From NCBI GenBank assembly GCA_964570325.1, contig CAZMXS010000063.1:1-26846 (forward strand): 26,846 nucleotides of DNA, in the 5' to 3' direction. This document shows positions 1-8,387 of this stretch, one piece after another. How positions within the stretch are numbered: the stretch's first letter is position 1; every line of letters begins with the position of its first letter. The notes beneath the pieces were generated by a model. That model ran no database searches. It was not told the DNA's origin and saw nothing but the letters and a program-made list of their open reading frames with translations. A program made the translations under genes and the position numbers. Source of the DNA: CAZMXS01 sp964570325 (GTDB lineage: Bacteria; Verrucomicrobiota; Kiritimatiellia; CAIQIC01; CAZMXS01).

Positions 1-2
1 AG

Positions 3-1973
3 CCGGCGCCAAAACCGGAACCCAAACCGGCGCCGGCGCCAGCCAAGGCCCCGCCCCCGGCGCCGGCCGCGCCCGCGCGCGCGCACATCTTTGTCGGAAC
101 GTCGGGCAAGGCCTGGACTCCACCAGTCACAGTGAAGGCGCCCGAGGCGCCGGCCGCTGCGTCCACAGATGAGGTTAAGCCAGCGCCCAAGGGCGGCGCC
201 ATCGTCGTCACCGGACCGGTGACGGTCAAGCAACTCGCGGAGCTGCTGGGGATGAAGAACAACCAGGTCATCGCCGAACTGATGACGATGAACCTGTTTG
301 CGTCGCTTAATGAAAAAGTGGACTTGAAAATCGCCCAGCAACTTGCGGAGAAACATGGCCGCAAAATCGAGCTGGAGAAAAAGGCGCCGGAACCGAAGCC
401 TGCGCCACCGCCGCCACAGCCCCAATTTACGGAGACCGAGGAGGACCGTCCCGAAGACCTGCTGCCGCGCCCGCCGGTGGTCACCTTCCTTGGCCACGTG
501 GACCATGGCAAGACGTCCTTGCTGGATAAGATTCGCCACGCGCACGTCGCCGCCGGCGAGGATGGCGGCATCACCCAGCATATCGGCGCCTATTCCGTCA
601 AGCACGGCGACCACCTGATCACATTCCTGGACACCCCGGGTCATGCCGCATTCACGCAAATGCGCGCCCGGGGGGCCAACCTGACCGACATTGCCGTGCT
701 GGTGGTCGCGGCGGATGACGGCGTGATGCCCCAAACCAAGGAAGCCATCCAGCACGCGCGAGCAGCCAAGGTGGCGATCATTGTCGCCATCAATAAGATT
801 GACCTGCGCGGCGCCAACGTGGAGCGCGTCAAACGCCAGTTGCAGCAGGAGGGGCTGGTCGCGGAGGACTGGGGCGGCGAGACCATCGTCTGCCCAGTCA
901 GCGCGGCGACCGGCGCGGGCCTGGACCGCCTGCTGGAAATGATCCTGCTGCAGGCGGAGATGCTGGAGCTCAAAGCCAATCCGAAGCGTCGGGCGCAAGG
1001 ATTCGTCATCGAGGCGCGGCTGGAGGCCGGCATGGGGCCGACCGCCAACATTCTGATCACGCGCGGCACACTGCGGGTAGGCGACGCCCTGATCTGCGGG
1101 CCTTATTGGGGCCGGGTCAAGGCGCTGATTGACGATCGCGGCGTCAAAATCCGCCAGGCCGGGCCTTCCTCGGCCGTCAAATGTCTCGGGTTGACCAGCG
1201 TGCCGGAACCGGGCGCCGAGTTCAAGGCGGTGGCCAACGACCGGATAGCGCGGGAGCTGTCCGAGGAGCGGCTGGCCAAGAAACGGATCGAGGAGATTTC
1301 CCAGCCCAAGCGCGTCACCTCTATCGAGGAAATGCTCCGTAAATCGAGTGAACCAGGCAAATTGGAGCTGCCGATCATCATCAAGACGGATGTGCAGGGC
1401 TCGCTGGAGGCCATCCAGAACTCGCTGCTGGGCATCAAGAGCGAAAAAGTCGCGCTCAAGATTCTGCTGACGGGCGTCGGCAATATCACCGGCAACGATG
1501 TATTGCTGGCCAGCGCGTCCAAGGCGATGATCATCGGGTTCCACGTCGGCAAGGAAGACGGCGTCGTGGCGATGGCCAAGCGCGAAGGCGTCGAGATTCG
1601 GCTGTTCAGCATCATTTACGAACTGCTCGACAATGTTCGCGACGCGATGGCCGGATTGCTGGAGCCGATCCGCAAGGAAAACGTGCTGGGCCGCGCCGAG
1701 GTGCGACAGGTGTTTGAAATCAGCAAGAAAGGCAAGGTCGCGGGCTGCATGGTCGTGGACGGCCGTGTGACCTCCCGGTCCCGGACACGCGTCCTGCGCA
1801 AGGAAGAGGTGATCTTCGAATGCGCGATTGCCTCGCTCAAGCGTTTCCAGAACGATGCCGCCGAGGTGCGCGAGGGCCAGGAATGCGGCATCCGGCTGGA
1901 CAATTTCAGCGACTTCCAGCCGGGGGATGTGATCGAGGCCTACGAGGTGGAGAAGATCACGCAGCAATTGTAG
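3..1973 (+). CDS. infB: Translation initiation factor IF-2 (5'-partial)
   Basis: IF-2 is the GTPase that brings initiator fMet-tRNA to the 30S subunit and promotes subunit joining. The frame is open from base 3 with no stop. The first visible residues form a Pro/Ala/Lys linker typical of the variable IF-2 N-terminus, so the true start lies outside the window and the GTG at 132 is only an internal codon. Counting from that GTG, an IF2-N-like segment lies at about residues 28-65. The G domain carries GHVDHGKT (about 121-128), DTPGH (167-171) and NKID (221-224), followed by the beta-barrel, IF2 domain 3 and C-terminal domains. All GTPase motifs are intact. rbfA begins 85 bases after the TAG stop, the standard nusA/infB operon order. 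The assignment is certain; only the 5' end is missing. Confidence 0.97.
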   Translation, partial: PAPKPEPKPAPAPAKAPPPAPAAPARAHIFVGTSGKAWTPPVTVKAPEAPAAASTDEVKPAPKGGAIVVTGPVTVKQLAELLGMKNNQVIAELMTMNLFASLNEKVDLKIAQQLAEKHGRKIELEKKAPEPKPAPPPPQPQFTETEEDRPEDLLPRPPVVTFLGHVDHGKTSLLDKIRHAHVAAGEDGGITQHIGAYSVKHGDHLITFLDTPGHAAFTQMRARGANLTDIAVLVVAADDGVMPQTKEAIQHARAAKVAIIVAINKIDLRGANVERVKRQLQQEGLVAEDWGGETIVCPVSAATGAGLDRLLEMILLQAEMLELKANPKRRAQGFVIEARLEAGMGPTANILITRGTLRVGDALICGPYWGRVKALIDDRGVKIRQAGPSSAVKCLGLTSVPEPGAEFKAVANDRIARELSEERLAKKRIEEISQPKRVTSIEEMLRKSSEPGKLELPIIIKTDVQGSLEAIQNSLLGIKSEKVALKILLTGVGNITGNDVLLASASKAMIIGFHVGKEDGVVAMAKREGVEIRLFSIIYELLDNVRDAMAGLLEPIRKENVLGRAEVRQVFEISKKGKVAGCMVVDGRVTSRSRTRVLRKEEVIFECAIASLKRFQNDAAEVREGQECGIRLDNFSDFQPGDVIEAYEVEKITQQL

Positions 1974-2058
1974 CGTGGAAACGGCCGCCGCGGCGATTCG
2001 GTCGGTTCGCGCGCGGCGCCAGAACGGCCGGCCGGTGCGCTGCCGCCAAGGATACCGC

Positions 2059-2484
2059 ATGAGCACGGATCGCCTGACCCGGATCAACGAACTCATCAAG
2101 CGCGAGATCGCCGGAGCCCTTTACCGCGTGATGAACGAGAAGGATTTCGACCTTTCCGCGGTCACCATCACGCGGGTGCTCACCGCCAGCAATCTGCGGA
2201 CGGCCCGCGTCATGGTATCCATCCTGGGTCACGAAACACAGCGGCAACACATAATCGGCCAAATCCTGCACCATCGCAAGGAACTGCAACACATTGTGGG
2301 CAAAAACGTGATCATGAAATACACGCCGCAGCTCACCTTTGAACTGGACACCTCCGTCGAACAGGGCGACCACGTGCTCCAGCTCATCGCGCGGCTGGAG
2401 GCCGAGCAACCGGCAGCCGAACATCCGGAGAAACCGGCGGAAGTCAACCCGGCGGACACGAGGTCCGCCACCGATTCGCAATGA
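2059..2484 (+). CDS. rbfA: 30S ribosome-binding factor A
   Basis: RbfA is a small KH-fold protein that helps mature the 16S rRNA 5' end and the 30S subunit. The product is 141 residues from ATG 2059, which has an AAGGA ribosome binding site at 2048-2052, six bases upstream. An in-frame GTG at 1975 would add 28 Arg-rich residues unlike the family and has no binding site, so I reject it. The start MSTDRLTRINELIKREIA is typical of RbfA. The KH-like core (VTITRVLTASNLRTARV to PQLTFELD) is complete, ending with the family's Asp-containing strand. The last 30 or so residues are a Glu/Pro/Ala-rich tail. The stop overlaps the truB start in an ATGA, implying translational coupling. Confidence 0.95.
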   Translation: MSTDRLTRINELIKREIAGALYRVMNEKDFDLSAVTITRVLTASNLRTARVMVSILGHETQRQHIIGQILHHRKELQHIVGKNVIMKYTPQLTFELDTSVEQGDHVLQLIARLEAEQPAAEHPEKPAEVNPADTRSATDSQ

Positions 2485-3209
2485 AAGAGCTGCAGCCATT
2501 CGATGGTGTTCTGCTGGTGGACAAGCCTTCCGGGCCGACTTCGCATGACTGCGTCGCGGCCATCCGGCGGCATTTCCGCATTGAGAAGGTCGGCCATGGC
2601 GGCACACTCGATCCGCTGGCAACCGGCCTGCTGATCATCCTGACCGGCCGGGGCACCAAACTTTCCGAGTCCATCATGGGATTCGACAAGACCTATGCCG
2701 GAACCCTGCGTCTCGGCGTCACCACCGACAGCCAGGACGCCGACGGCGCCGTCGTGGCCCAGGCTGATCCATCCGAGGTTACCCGGGAACGGCTGGAGGA
2801 GGAAATCCGCCGGATGACCGGCGATCTAATGCAGATTCCGCCGATGGTTTCGGCGATCAAGAAGGACGGCGTTCCGCTTTACAAAATGGCCCGCAAGGGC
2901 CAAACAATCGAACGCCAACCCAAACTGATTCATGTCTACCGGTTCGACCTGCTTGACTTCAATCCGCCGGACGCGCGATTCGTCCTGAAGTGCACCAAGG
3001 GCACCTACGTTCGGACGCTCTGCCACGATATCGGCCAGGCGCTGGGCTGCGGCGCCCACCTGGCGCAGTTGCGGCGGACCGGCATCGGTTCACTCAACGT
3101 CGAAAAAGCCATTGGCATGGACCGGCTGATGAATCTAGCCGGCCTGAATGACCTGCTCCCGCACATCATTCCGCTGAACCAGTTCAAAATCGAAGAGCTG
3201 GGCCCATGA
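2481..3209 (+). CDS. truB: tRNA pseudouridine(55) synthase TruB
   Basis: TruB isomerises U55 in the T-loop of tRNAs to pseudouridine. The product has 242 residues. Near the N-terminus it carries GVLLVDKPSGPTSHD, then GHGGTLDPLATGLL (about 38-51) with the catalytic Asp at residue 44. The KGTYVRTLCHDIG motif near 173-185 (about 3000-3035) is also typical of the family. At 242 residues it is shorter than the roughly 300-residue enteric enzymes; the C-terminal PUA-type domain appears reduced or absent, a known variation. The ATG overlaps the rbfA stop and the TGA overlaps the ribF start, so all three genes should be co-translated. Confidence 0.95.
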   Translation: MKELQPFDGVLLVDKPSGPTSHDCVAAIRRHFRIEKVGHGGTLDPLATGLLIILTGRGTKLSESIMGFDKTYAGTLRLGVTTDSQDADGAVVAQADPSEVTRERLEEEIRRMTGDLMQIPPMVSAIKKDGVPLYKMARKGQTIERQPKLIHVYRFDLLDFNPPDARFVLKCTKGTYVRTLCHDIGQALGCGAHLAQLRRTGIGSLNVEKAIGMDRLMNLAGLNDLLPHIIPLNQFKIEELGP

Positions 3210-4159
3210 CCCTGGTCTTGAAAGACCTGCGCGGCTTCGAGACAATCCGCGCGCCGGTGGTCATCGCCATCGGATCCTTCGACGGCGTGCATATCGGGCA
3301 TCAGGCGGTGGTCGGTTGCGCCGTGGAATCCGCTCGCGCCCGCGGCGGCCAGGCATGGGTGTTGACCCTGGATCCGCATCCGCTGAAAATTCTGCGCCCC
3401 CAGCTTGCCCCGCCCTTACTGACCACGACGGAACAGAAAGTACGCCTGCTGGCCTCCCTGGGCATCACCGGTTCAATCGTATTGAATTTCGACCGGACGC
3501 TGGCCGCCCAGGAGCCGGAGGATTTCTTCGAGGAGCTGCAATCCTCGGTGCCGACGTTGACGGAACTCGTCGTCGGCTGCAACTGGACTTTCGGGCGCGG
3601 CGCGCGCGGTACGCCGGACCTGCTCGCACAACTGGGTCGCGAACACGGCTGCGCGGTCCGCGTGCTTGCGCCGGTCCACTGGAACGGGGCGCCGGTTTCC
3701 AGCACGCGGGTCCGGCAAGCGGTGGCCGACGGCCGGCTGGAAGAGGCCGCCGGCCTGCTCGGCCGGCCGTTCAGCGTCGCCGGGCCGGTCGTGCCGGGCA
3801 AGCAGTTCGGTCGCGCGATGGGCTTCCCCACCGTCAACGTGACACCGCGCAACGAGGTCCGGCCGCCCCCCGGCGTTTACGGGGCCCGCACACTGATTGA
3901 CGGACGGCGTTTCGATGGGGCAGTTTTCCGTCCGGATCACGCGGCGGAAACAACACCCGCCCCCCTTGACCTCTTTGAAATGTTCATCTTCGACTTCAAC
4001 GGCGATCTCTACGGCCGCGAGTTGGAACTCAGCCTACTCTTCCGCCATCGCGAGAACCGCCGCTTCGCGACCACGGAAGCGCTACGGGAGCAAATCAGCC
4101 GCGACGTGATCGAAATCCGCGCCCGCCTGGCCGCAGAGGCCGGACAAGCGCCCGGCTGA
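3206..4159 (+). CDS. ribF: Bifunctional riboflavin kinase / FMN adenylyltransferase
   Basis: RibF phosphorylates riboflavin to FMN and adenylylates FMN to FAD in the cytoplasm. The N-terminal nucleotidyltransferase domain shows GSFDGVHIGH (residues 23-32) and SSTRVR near residue 165. The C-terminal kinase domain shows GRAMGFPTVN (202-211), PPPGVYG, and FEMFIFDFNGDLYGR, which contains the expected catalytic Glu. The product has 317 residues, normal for the family. The segment between PPPGVYG and the Glu strand (DGAVFRPDHAAETTPAP) departs from the usual GVRPTF-like sequence, so the substrate loop is somewhat divergent. FMN made here would serve the flavoprotein HndC downstream, though that link is only metabolic. 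The start overlaps truB in an ATGA. Confidence 0.95.
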   Translation: MTLVLKDLRGFETIRAPVVIAIGSFDGVHIGHQAVVGCAVESARARGGQAWVLTLDPHPLKILRPQLAPPLLTTTEQKVRLLASLGITGSIVLNFDRTLAAQEPEDFFEELQSSVPTLTELVVGCNWTFGRGARGTPDLLAQLGREHGCAVRVLAPVHWNGAPVSSTRVRQAVADGRLEEAAGLLGRPFSVAGPVVPGKQFGRAMGFPTVNVTPRNEVRPPPGVYGARTLIDGRRFDGAVFRPDHAAETTPAPLDLFEMFIFDFNGDLYGRELELSLLFRHRENRRFATTEALREQISRDVIEIRARLAAEAGQAPG

Positions 4160-4245
4160 ACACCCCACCGCGGCGAATATCACGCGGACACCCCCGCGCG
4201 CGGGCCGGCGAAAAAAACGAATCCAATGTTTTTTCAAGAACTCGC

Positions 4246-4274
4246 TTTACAACGCCGATCGGCATCCCTATAGT
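4246..4274 (+). promoter_or_regulatory. Predicted sigma70-type promoter for rpsO(-pnp)
   Basis: A -35 box TTTACA (4246-4251) and a -10 box TATAGT (4269-4274) are separated by exactly 17 bases; each matches the consensus at 5 of 6 positions. Transcription would start near 4281, giving a leader of about 55 bases that is purine-rich (AAAAAAAAGGAAAG) just before rpsO. This suggests rpsO-pnp can be expressed independently of the infB operon, as in enterobacteria. Confidence 0.7.
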
Positions 4275-4335
4275 CTGCCCCCGACAAAAAAAAGGAAAGC
4301 GAAAGAAGAAAGACAATCAGGTCTGGATAAGGGTT

Positions 4336-4599
4336 ATGGAAAACGCAACCAAGGCGACGCTGAAGCAGGAATATCGTTTGCATGAGCGGGACACTGGGTC
4401 CCCGGAAGTGCAGGTCGCCCTGCTGTCGAAACGCATTCAGGATTTGACCCGTCATCTCCAAAGCCACGCGAAGGATCACCATTCCCGCCGCGGCTTGATT
4501 ATGATGGTCAACAACCGTCGTCGCCTGTTGGATTACCTGCATCAAAAGGACGAAGGCCGCTATCGCAAATTGATTGAGCGCCTTGGTCTGCGTCGTTAG
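4336..4599 (+). CDS. rpsO: 30S ribosomal protein S15
   Basis: S15 is a primary 16S rRNA-binding protein of the small-subunit platform that also contacts 23S rRNA in a bridge. The 87-residue product is the normal length and carries the family signatures RLHERDTGSPEVQVALLSKRI (about 15-35), HAKDHHSRRGL (44-54) and NNRRRLLDYL (59-68). The ATG at 4336 follows AAGGG at 4329-4333 by only two bases, a tight spacing; the A/G-rich stretch around 4286-4317 may help ribosome loading. It sits between ribF and pnp in the conserved rpsO-pnp pair. A promoter lies immediately upstream (4246-4274). No leader structure recognisable as an S15 autoregulatory element was identified by eye. Confidence 0.96.
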   Translation: MENATKATLKQEYRLHERDTGSPEVQVALLSKRIQDLTRHLQSHAKDHHSRRGLIMMVNNRRRLLDYLHQKDEGRYRKLIERLGLRR

Positions 4600-4671
4600 T
4601 TCCCCTCCTTGAGCAGTTCGGAATGGGTCCGCCCCCCTCGTAGGGAGACGGATTTGTCCCGTGATAGTAAA

Positions 4672-4694
4672 GCGGGAGATGAGTTTCTCCCCGC
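4672..4694 (+). other. Stable hairpin in the rpsO-pnp spacer
   Basis: GCGGGAGA (4672-4679) pairs with TCTCCCCGC (4686-4694) across a six-base loop, with one bulged C. No T-run follows, so it is not a standard intrinsic terminator. Its place in the pnp leader resembles the position of the enterobacterial RNase III/PNPase autoregulatory stem-loop. That functional reading is inference. Confidence 0.5.
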
Positions 4695-4722
4695 GCGGGA
4701 TCCCGGCTGCCTTGCGGATTCG

Positions 4723-4738
4723 CCGGATTCAAATCCGG
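4723..4738 (+). other. Second hairpin in the pnp leader
   Basis: CCGGAT (4723-4728) and ATCCGG (4733-4738) form a perfect six-pair stem with the four-base loop TCAA. The sequence superficially resembles a tRNA T-arm (GGATTCAAATCC) but has the wrong loop geometry and no acceptor or anticodon partners. Together with the hairpin at 4672 it makes the 207-base rpsO-pnp spacer strongly structured. Confidence 0.45.
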
Positions 4739-4806
4739 GGTTCCGGGTCGAACATCGCCTGCGCCCGCTCCGGGCCTGATCAGTCAGAAGAAGGAAAAAA
4801 GAAAGC

Positions 4807-7011
4807 ATGAAGAATACCACCAGCATCGAAGTCGCCGCGGGCGGCAAAACCATCAAGTTCGAAACGGGCCTGCTGGCCCGCCAGGCCCACGGTTCCGTCA
4901 CCTGCCAGTTGGGCGAAACCATCGTGTTCTCCGCCGTCACCGCCTCCAAGGCGCCCCGGGAGGGTATAGATTTCTTCCCGCTCCAAATCGAATACCGCGA
5001 GAAATTCTACGCCGCCGGCCGTTTTCCCGGCGGCTATTTCAAGCGCGAAAGCCGGCCGACCGAGAAGGAGATCTTGATCGCCCGCGCTACCGACCGCCCC
5101 GTGCGCGCGCTGTTTCCAGAAGGCTATTACAACGAGGTCCAGATCAATAATGCCCTGCTGTGCGCGGACGGCGAGAACGAGTCCGACATCCTCAGCATCA
5201 ACGCCGCCAGCGCAGCCCTGACGCTCTCCGAAATCCCGTTTATGGGCCCGATCGGCGCAGTCCGCGTCGGCCGCATCAACGGCCAGTTTGTCATCAACCC
5301 CACCCATACCGAGGCGGAGCAGAGCGACCTGCGGCTGATCTATGTCGGCACGCGCGACCTGCCCGTGATGATCGAGGGCGAGGCCAAGGAAGTGGACGAG
5401 GCGACCATGGTCGCGGCCATGAAGTTCGGGCACCAGGCCGTGGTCGGCATCATTGATGCCCAGTTGCGCCTGCGCCAGGCCATGGGCCTGCCGGAAAAAG
5501 TCATCACCCCAACCCCGCCGAACGAGGAACTGCTGCAACTCGTACGCGGCTTCTGCGCTGACGAGCTGAGCGCCGCCCTGCTGATCGCCGGCAAACAGGA
5601 ACGCGAACAAAAGGTAGCGGCCATCCGCGAAGCCGCCCTGGCTAAGTTCACGGCGGCCAAGCCGGACCTGGAGCCGCTGGTGTTCACCCGTTTATTCGAC
5701 AAAGTCGAGATCGAAATCGTCCGCCGCAACATGCTGGAGAAGGGCCGCCGGATTGATGGTCGCGGCTTCGATGAACTCCGCCCGCTCAGCGGCCAGGTCG
5801 GCCTGCTCCCGCGCACGCACGGCTCGGCGCTGTTCAATCGCGGCGAGACCCAGGCGCTGGCGACCGTCACGCTGGGCACGATGGACGATGTGCAGGAAAT
5901 GGACGGCCTGACCGGCGGCCCCGATGAGAAACGTTTCATGCTGCACTACAACTTCCCGCCCTACAGCACGGGCGAAGTCGGCCGTTTGGGCGCCACTGGG
6001 CGGCGTGAGATCGGCCATGGCGCCCTCGCGGAGCGCTCGATTTTCCAGATGATGCCAAAGGATTACCCCTACACCGTGCGCGTGGTTTCCGAGATCATGG
6101 GCTCCAACGGCTCCAGCTCAATGGCCAGCGTCTGCGCCGGCACGCTCGCGCTGATGGATGGCGGCATCCCGCTCGCCAAGCCGGTGGCCGGCATCTCGAT
6201 CGGTCTGGTAACCGGCGGCGGCAAGGCCGAACTGCTCACCGACATTATCGGCGCCGAGGATCACTGCGGCGATATGGATTTCAAAGTCGCCGGCACCCGC
6301 GACGGCATCACCGGCTTCCAGGTGGACCTCAAGATCCGCGGCCTTGCCTGGGATCTGGTCGCGGGCGCCTTCGAGCGCGCGCGCAGCGCGCGGCTGAAGA
6401 TCCTGGATTTCATGGCCGGGGTCATCGCCCAGCCGCGTCCGGACTTGTCGCCGTATGCGCCGCGCATCACGGTCATCAAGATCAATCCGGAGAAGATCGG
6501 CGCGCTGATCGGCCCGGGCGGCAAGAACATCCGCCGCATCACCGACACCACCGGGACGCAAATTGATATTGATGATGACGGCACCGTCCACATTTTCAGC
6601 AACGACAAGGACGCGATGGACGCCGCGGTCCGCGAGGTCAACCTGATCACGCAGGACGCGGAGCCCGGCAAGCTCTACCAGGGAACGATCACCGGCATCA
6701 AGGAGTTCGGCTGCTTCGTCGAAATTCTGCCCGGCAAGGAAGGCTTGGTGCACATCAGCGAACTGGCCAACTTCCGCGTCAACCGCGTCGAGGACGTAGT
6801 CAAACTGGGCGAGACGATCACCGTCAAGTGCCTGGAGGTGGATGAAACCAGCGGCAAAATCCGCTTGAGCCGGCGCGCCGCGATGGAAGACAAGGACGCG
6901 GAGGAGCGCGGCCCGAGTCCGGCCGGCGAGCGACCGGATGACCGTGGCGGCCGCGAGGGCGGCCGGGGCCATGGCGGCGGGCAGGACCGGCGGCGGCGCG
7001 ACCATCGCTGA
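4807..7011 (+). CDS. pnp: Polyribonucleotide nucleotidyltransferase (PNPase)
   Basis: PNPase degrades RNA 3' to 5' by phosphorolysis and can add heteropolymeric tails; it is a core part of bacterial degradosomes. The 734-residue product has the full architecture: a first RNase PH domain, a helical linker (about 240-310), and a second RNase PH domain containing the catalytic GDMDFKVAGT motif (about 488-497). These are followed by a KH domain (about 553-612, with the GPGG loop near 569) and an S1 domain (about 621-693). The last 40 residues form an Arg/Gly/Asp-rich tail, probably disordered and able to bind RNA or protein partners. The start has AAGGA at 4791-4795, 11 bases before ATG. The leader is rich in hairpins, and nth starts two bases after the stop. 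Confidence 0.97.
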   Translation: MKNTTSIEVAAGGKTIKFETGLLARQAHGSVTCQLGETIVFSAVTASKAPREGIDFFPLQIEYREKFYAAGRFPGGYFKRESRPTEKEILIARATDRPVRALFPEGYYNEVQINNALLCADGENESDILSINAASAALTLSEIPFMGPIGAVRVGRINGQFVINPTHTEAEQSDLRLIYVGTRDLPVMIEGEAKEVDEATMVAAMKFGHQAVVGIIDAQLRLRQAMGLPEKVITPTPPNEELLQLVRGFCADELSAALLIAGKQEREQKVAAIREAALAKFTAAKPDLEPLVFTRLFDKVEIEIVRRNMLEKGRRIDGRGFDELRPLSGQVGLLPRTHGSALFNRGETQALATVTLGTMDDVQEMDGLTGGPDEKRFMLHYNFPPYSTGEVGRLGATGRREIGHGALAERSIFQMMPKDYPYTVRVVSEIMGSNGSSSMASVCAGTLALMDGGIPLAKPVAGISIGLVTGGGKAELLTDIIGAEDHCGDMDFKVAGTRDGITGFQVDLKIRGLAWDLVAGAFERARSARLKILDFMAGVIAQPRPDLSPYAPRITVIKINPEKIGALIGPGGKNIRRITDTTGTQIDIDDDGTVHIFSNDKDAMDAAVREVNLITQDAEPGKLYQGTITGIKEFGCFVEILPGKEGLVHISELANFRVNRVEDVVKLGETITVKCLEVDETSGKIRLSRRAAMEDKDAEERGPSPAGERPDDRGGREGGRGHGGGQDRRRRDHR

Positions 7012-7013
7012 AC

Positions 7014-7658
7014 ATGCCAACGCAGGCCACACTTCGGCAACGCGCGGCCCGCTGTCTGGAAAAACTGCGGGCCGCGTATCCCGACGCCGGCTGCGAACTG
7101 AATTATTCAAACCCGTTGGAACTGGCCGTGGCAGCCATCCTGTCCGCGCAATGCACCGACAAGCGCGTGAACCTGGTCACGCCGGCATTGTTCGCCAAAT
7201 ACCGGTCGGCGGCGGATTACGCCGCTGCGCCGCAGGCGGTTCTTGAGCAGGAGATCAAGTCCACCGGTTTCTTTCGCAACAAGGCAAAGAATATCCGCGC
7301 CCTGTGCGCCGAGCTCGCCGAAAAACACGGCGGGCAAATTCCGCGCGACTTCGACGTATTGGTTACACTTCCCGGGATCGGGCGCAAGACGGCGAATCTC
7401 TTGATCGCCACAGCCTACGGCCAGCCTGGCATCATCGTGGACACCCACTTCAAGCGGCTTTCGCAACGGCTGGGATTCACCCGCAACAATGATCCGGATA
7501 AAATCGAATTCGATCTCAAAGCCATCGTGCCCGAGACCGATTGGACTGATTGGTCACACTGCATGGTCTTCCACGGCCGACGCTGCTGCTTCGCTCGCAA
7601 ACCCAATTGCGGCACCTGTCCGATCCGCGAATTGTGTCCGTCCGCCGACAAGGTCTAA
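7014..7658 (+). CDS. nth: Endonuclease III, DNA glycosylase/AP lyase
   Basis: Endonuclease III removes oxidised pyrimidines from DNA and cleaves the abasic site in base-excision repair. The 214-residue product has the helix-hairpin-helix LPGIGRKTA (119-127) with catalytic Lys125, and VDTH with Asp143. The C-terminal [4Fe-4S] loop has Cys192, 199, 202 and 208 in the C-x6-C-x2-C-x5-C spacing. All are shifted five positions from the E. coli numbering, so the protein is complete and probably active. It begins two bases after the pnp stop and is likely translated from the pnp transcript. No intrinsic terminator with a stem is visible after the stop, only a T-rich stretch (about 7671-7684). Confidence 0.95.
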   Translation: MPTQATLRQRAARCLEKLRAAYPDAGCELNYSNPLELAVAAILSAQCTDKRVNLVTPALFAKYRSAADYAAAPQAVLEQEIKSTGFFRNKAKNIRALCAELAEKHGGQIPRDFDVLVTLPGIGRKTANLLIATAYGQPGIIVDTHFKRLSQRLGFTRNNDPDKIEFDLKAIVPETDWTDWSHCMVFHGRRCCFARKPNCGTCPIRELCPSADKV

Positions 7659-7687
7659 GGATCCACGCAATTTTGTATTTTTTCATG

Positions 7688-7715
7688 TTGACGTGGATTA
7701 TCATTTTCATATTAT
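7688..7715 (+). promoter_or_regulatory. Predicted sigma70-type promoter for the secreted protein at 7773
   Basis: TTGACG (7688-7693) and TATTAT (7710-7715) are separated by 16 bases; each matches the consensus at 5 of 6 positions. An 11-base odd palindrome, TCATATTATGA (7707-7717), overlaps the -10 box and could be an operator, but it may be chance in AT-rich DNA. The predicted leader runs about 50 bases to the ATG at 7773. Confidence 0.55.
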
Positions 7716-7772
7716 GAGAGCGGTTGCAGAAGGTCGGATCAACGTCAGAAAACAGAGGAAGGAGCACAAAAG

Positions 7773-8387
7773 ATGAGCAACCGGTATTGGTTGGGCGCGG
7801 TAATGTTGGTGACTTGGCTTGGTGTAGTTATCGCACAGGCGGCGGATGATGCAACGGTGGCACTCAAAAACGGCAGTTTCGAGTCGCCAGCCATTACGGC
7901 TGGCGCCAAGGAATTGGACAAGCCGGACGACTGGCTGTATTTTTCGTCGCAAGCCCAGGAAGTCACCGGCGGCATCACCAAGGAAAAGGCCAAGGTAGGC
8001 GACCAGTCACTGAAACTGAAATGCCAGGCCACCGTGGATTCTTTTCTGGGCGCCGTCCAGCGCTTTGAAATCAAGCCGCTCTATCATTACGCCTTTTCAG
8101 TTTACGTGATCAATTCACCCACCGATCCGCTGGTTAAAGGGGCCTTTGGACAGATCAGCTTGGAGTGGAAAGACGCCGCCGGACGCGAAATCAGTCGCAG
8201 TTGGGGCCCGACCTGGGACACCACCCTCTCGCCCACCAAGTGGGAACAATTCCTTGTCGAGGGCGACGCGCCCGAAAGCGCCTTTTTCTGCGACGTCGCC
8301 ATTACGCTCCAGTGCAAAGACAGCGGCGGTGCCGGGGCCTGCTACGTTGACAAATGCGAGGTAATTGCTCGCCCGCCAGCCAAGTAA
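7773..8387 (+). CDS. Secreted jelly-roll-like protein, paralogue of the protein at 9860
   Basis: The function is unknown. The 204-residue product begins with a signal peptide (charged MSNRYW, hydrophobic core, AQAAD cleavage region near residues 22-24). The mature part starts LKNGSFESPAI, followed by WLYFSSQAQE, KVGDQSLKLKCQ and a closing YVDKCEVI. This order of a GSFE motif, a strand with paired Lys/Leu residues, a W-rich middle and a final VD strand is typical of CBM4/9-like galactose-binding jelly rolls, so carbohydrate binding is plausible but unproven. It shares motif order with the protein at 9860 (GxFExP, QslKLk, DPLvKG/DPLGG, W.da.GrEISR, VDd). The start has AAGGAG at 7759-7764, eight bases upstream. 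No catalytic domain or anchor is seen. Confidence 0.8.
   Translation: MSNRYWLGAVMLVTWLGVVIAQAADDATVALKNGSFESPAITAGAKELDKPDDWLYFSSQAQEVTGGITKEKAKVGDQSLKLKCQATVDSFLGAVQRFEIKPLYHYAFSVYVINSPTDPLVKGAFGQISLEWKDAAGREISRSWGPTWDTTLSPTKWEQFLVEGDAPESAFFCDVAITLQCKDSGGAGACYVDKCEVIARPPAK

Noticed and set aside
4193..4204. CCCGCGCGCGGG palindrome followed by an A-run as a ribF terminator
   Set aside because: A plus-strand intrinsic terminator needs T after the stem; here the run is A, and on the minus strand the T-run comes before the stem.
4711..4750. tRNA-like T-arm sequence (GGATTCAAATCC) in the rpsO-pnp spacer
   Set aside because: Stem and loop lengths do not match a T-arm, and no acceptor, D or anticodon arm could be found around it.
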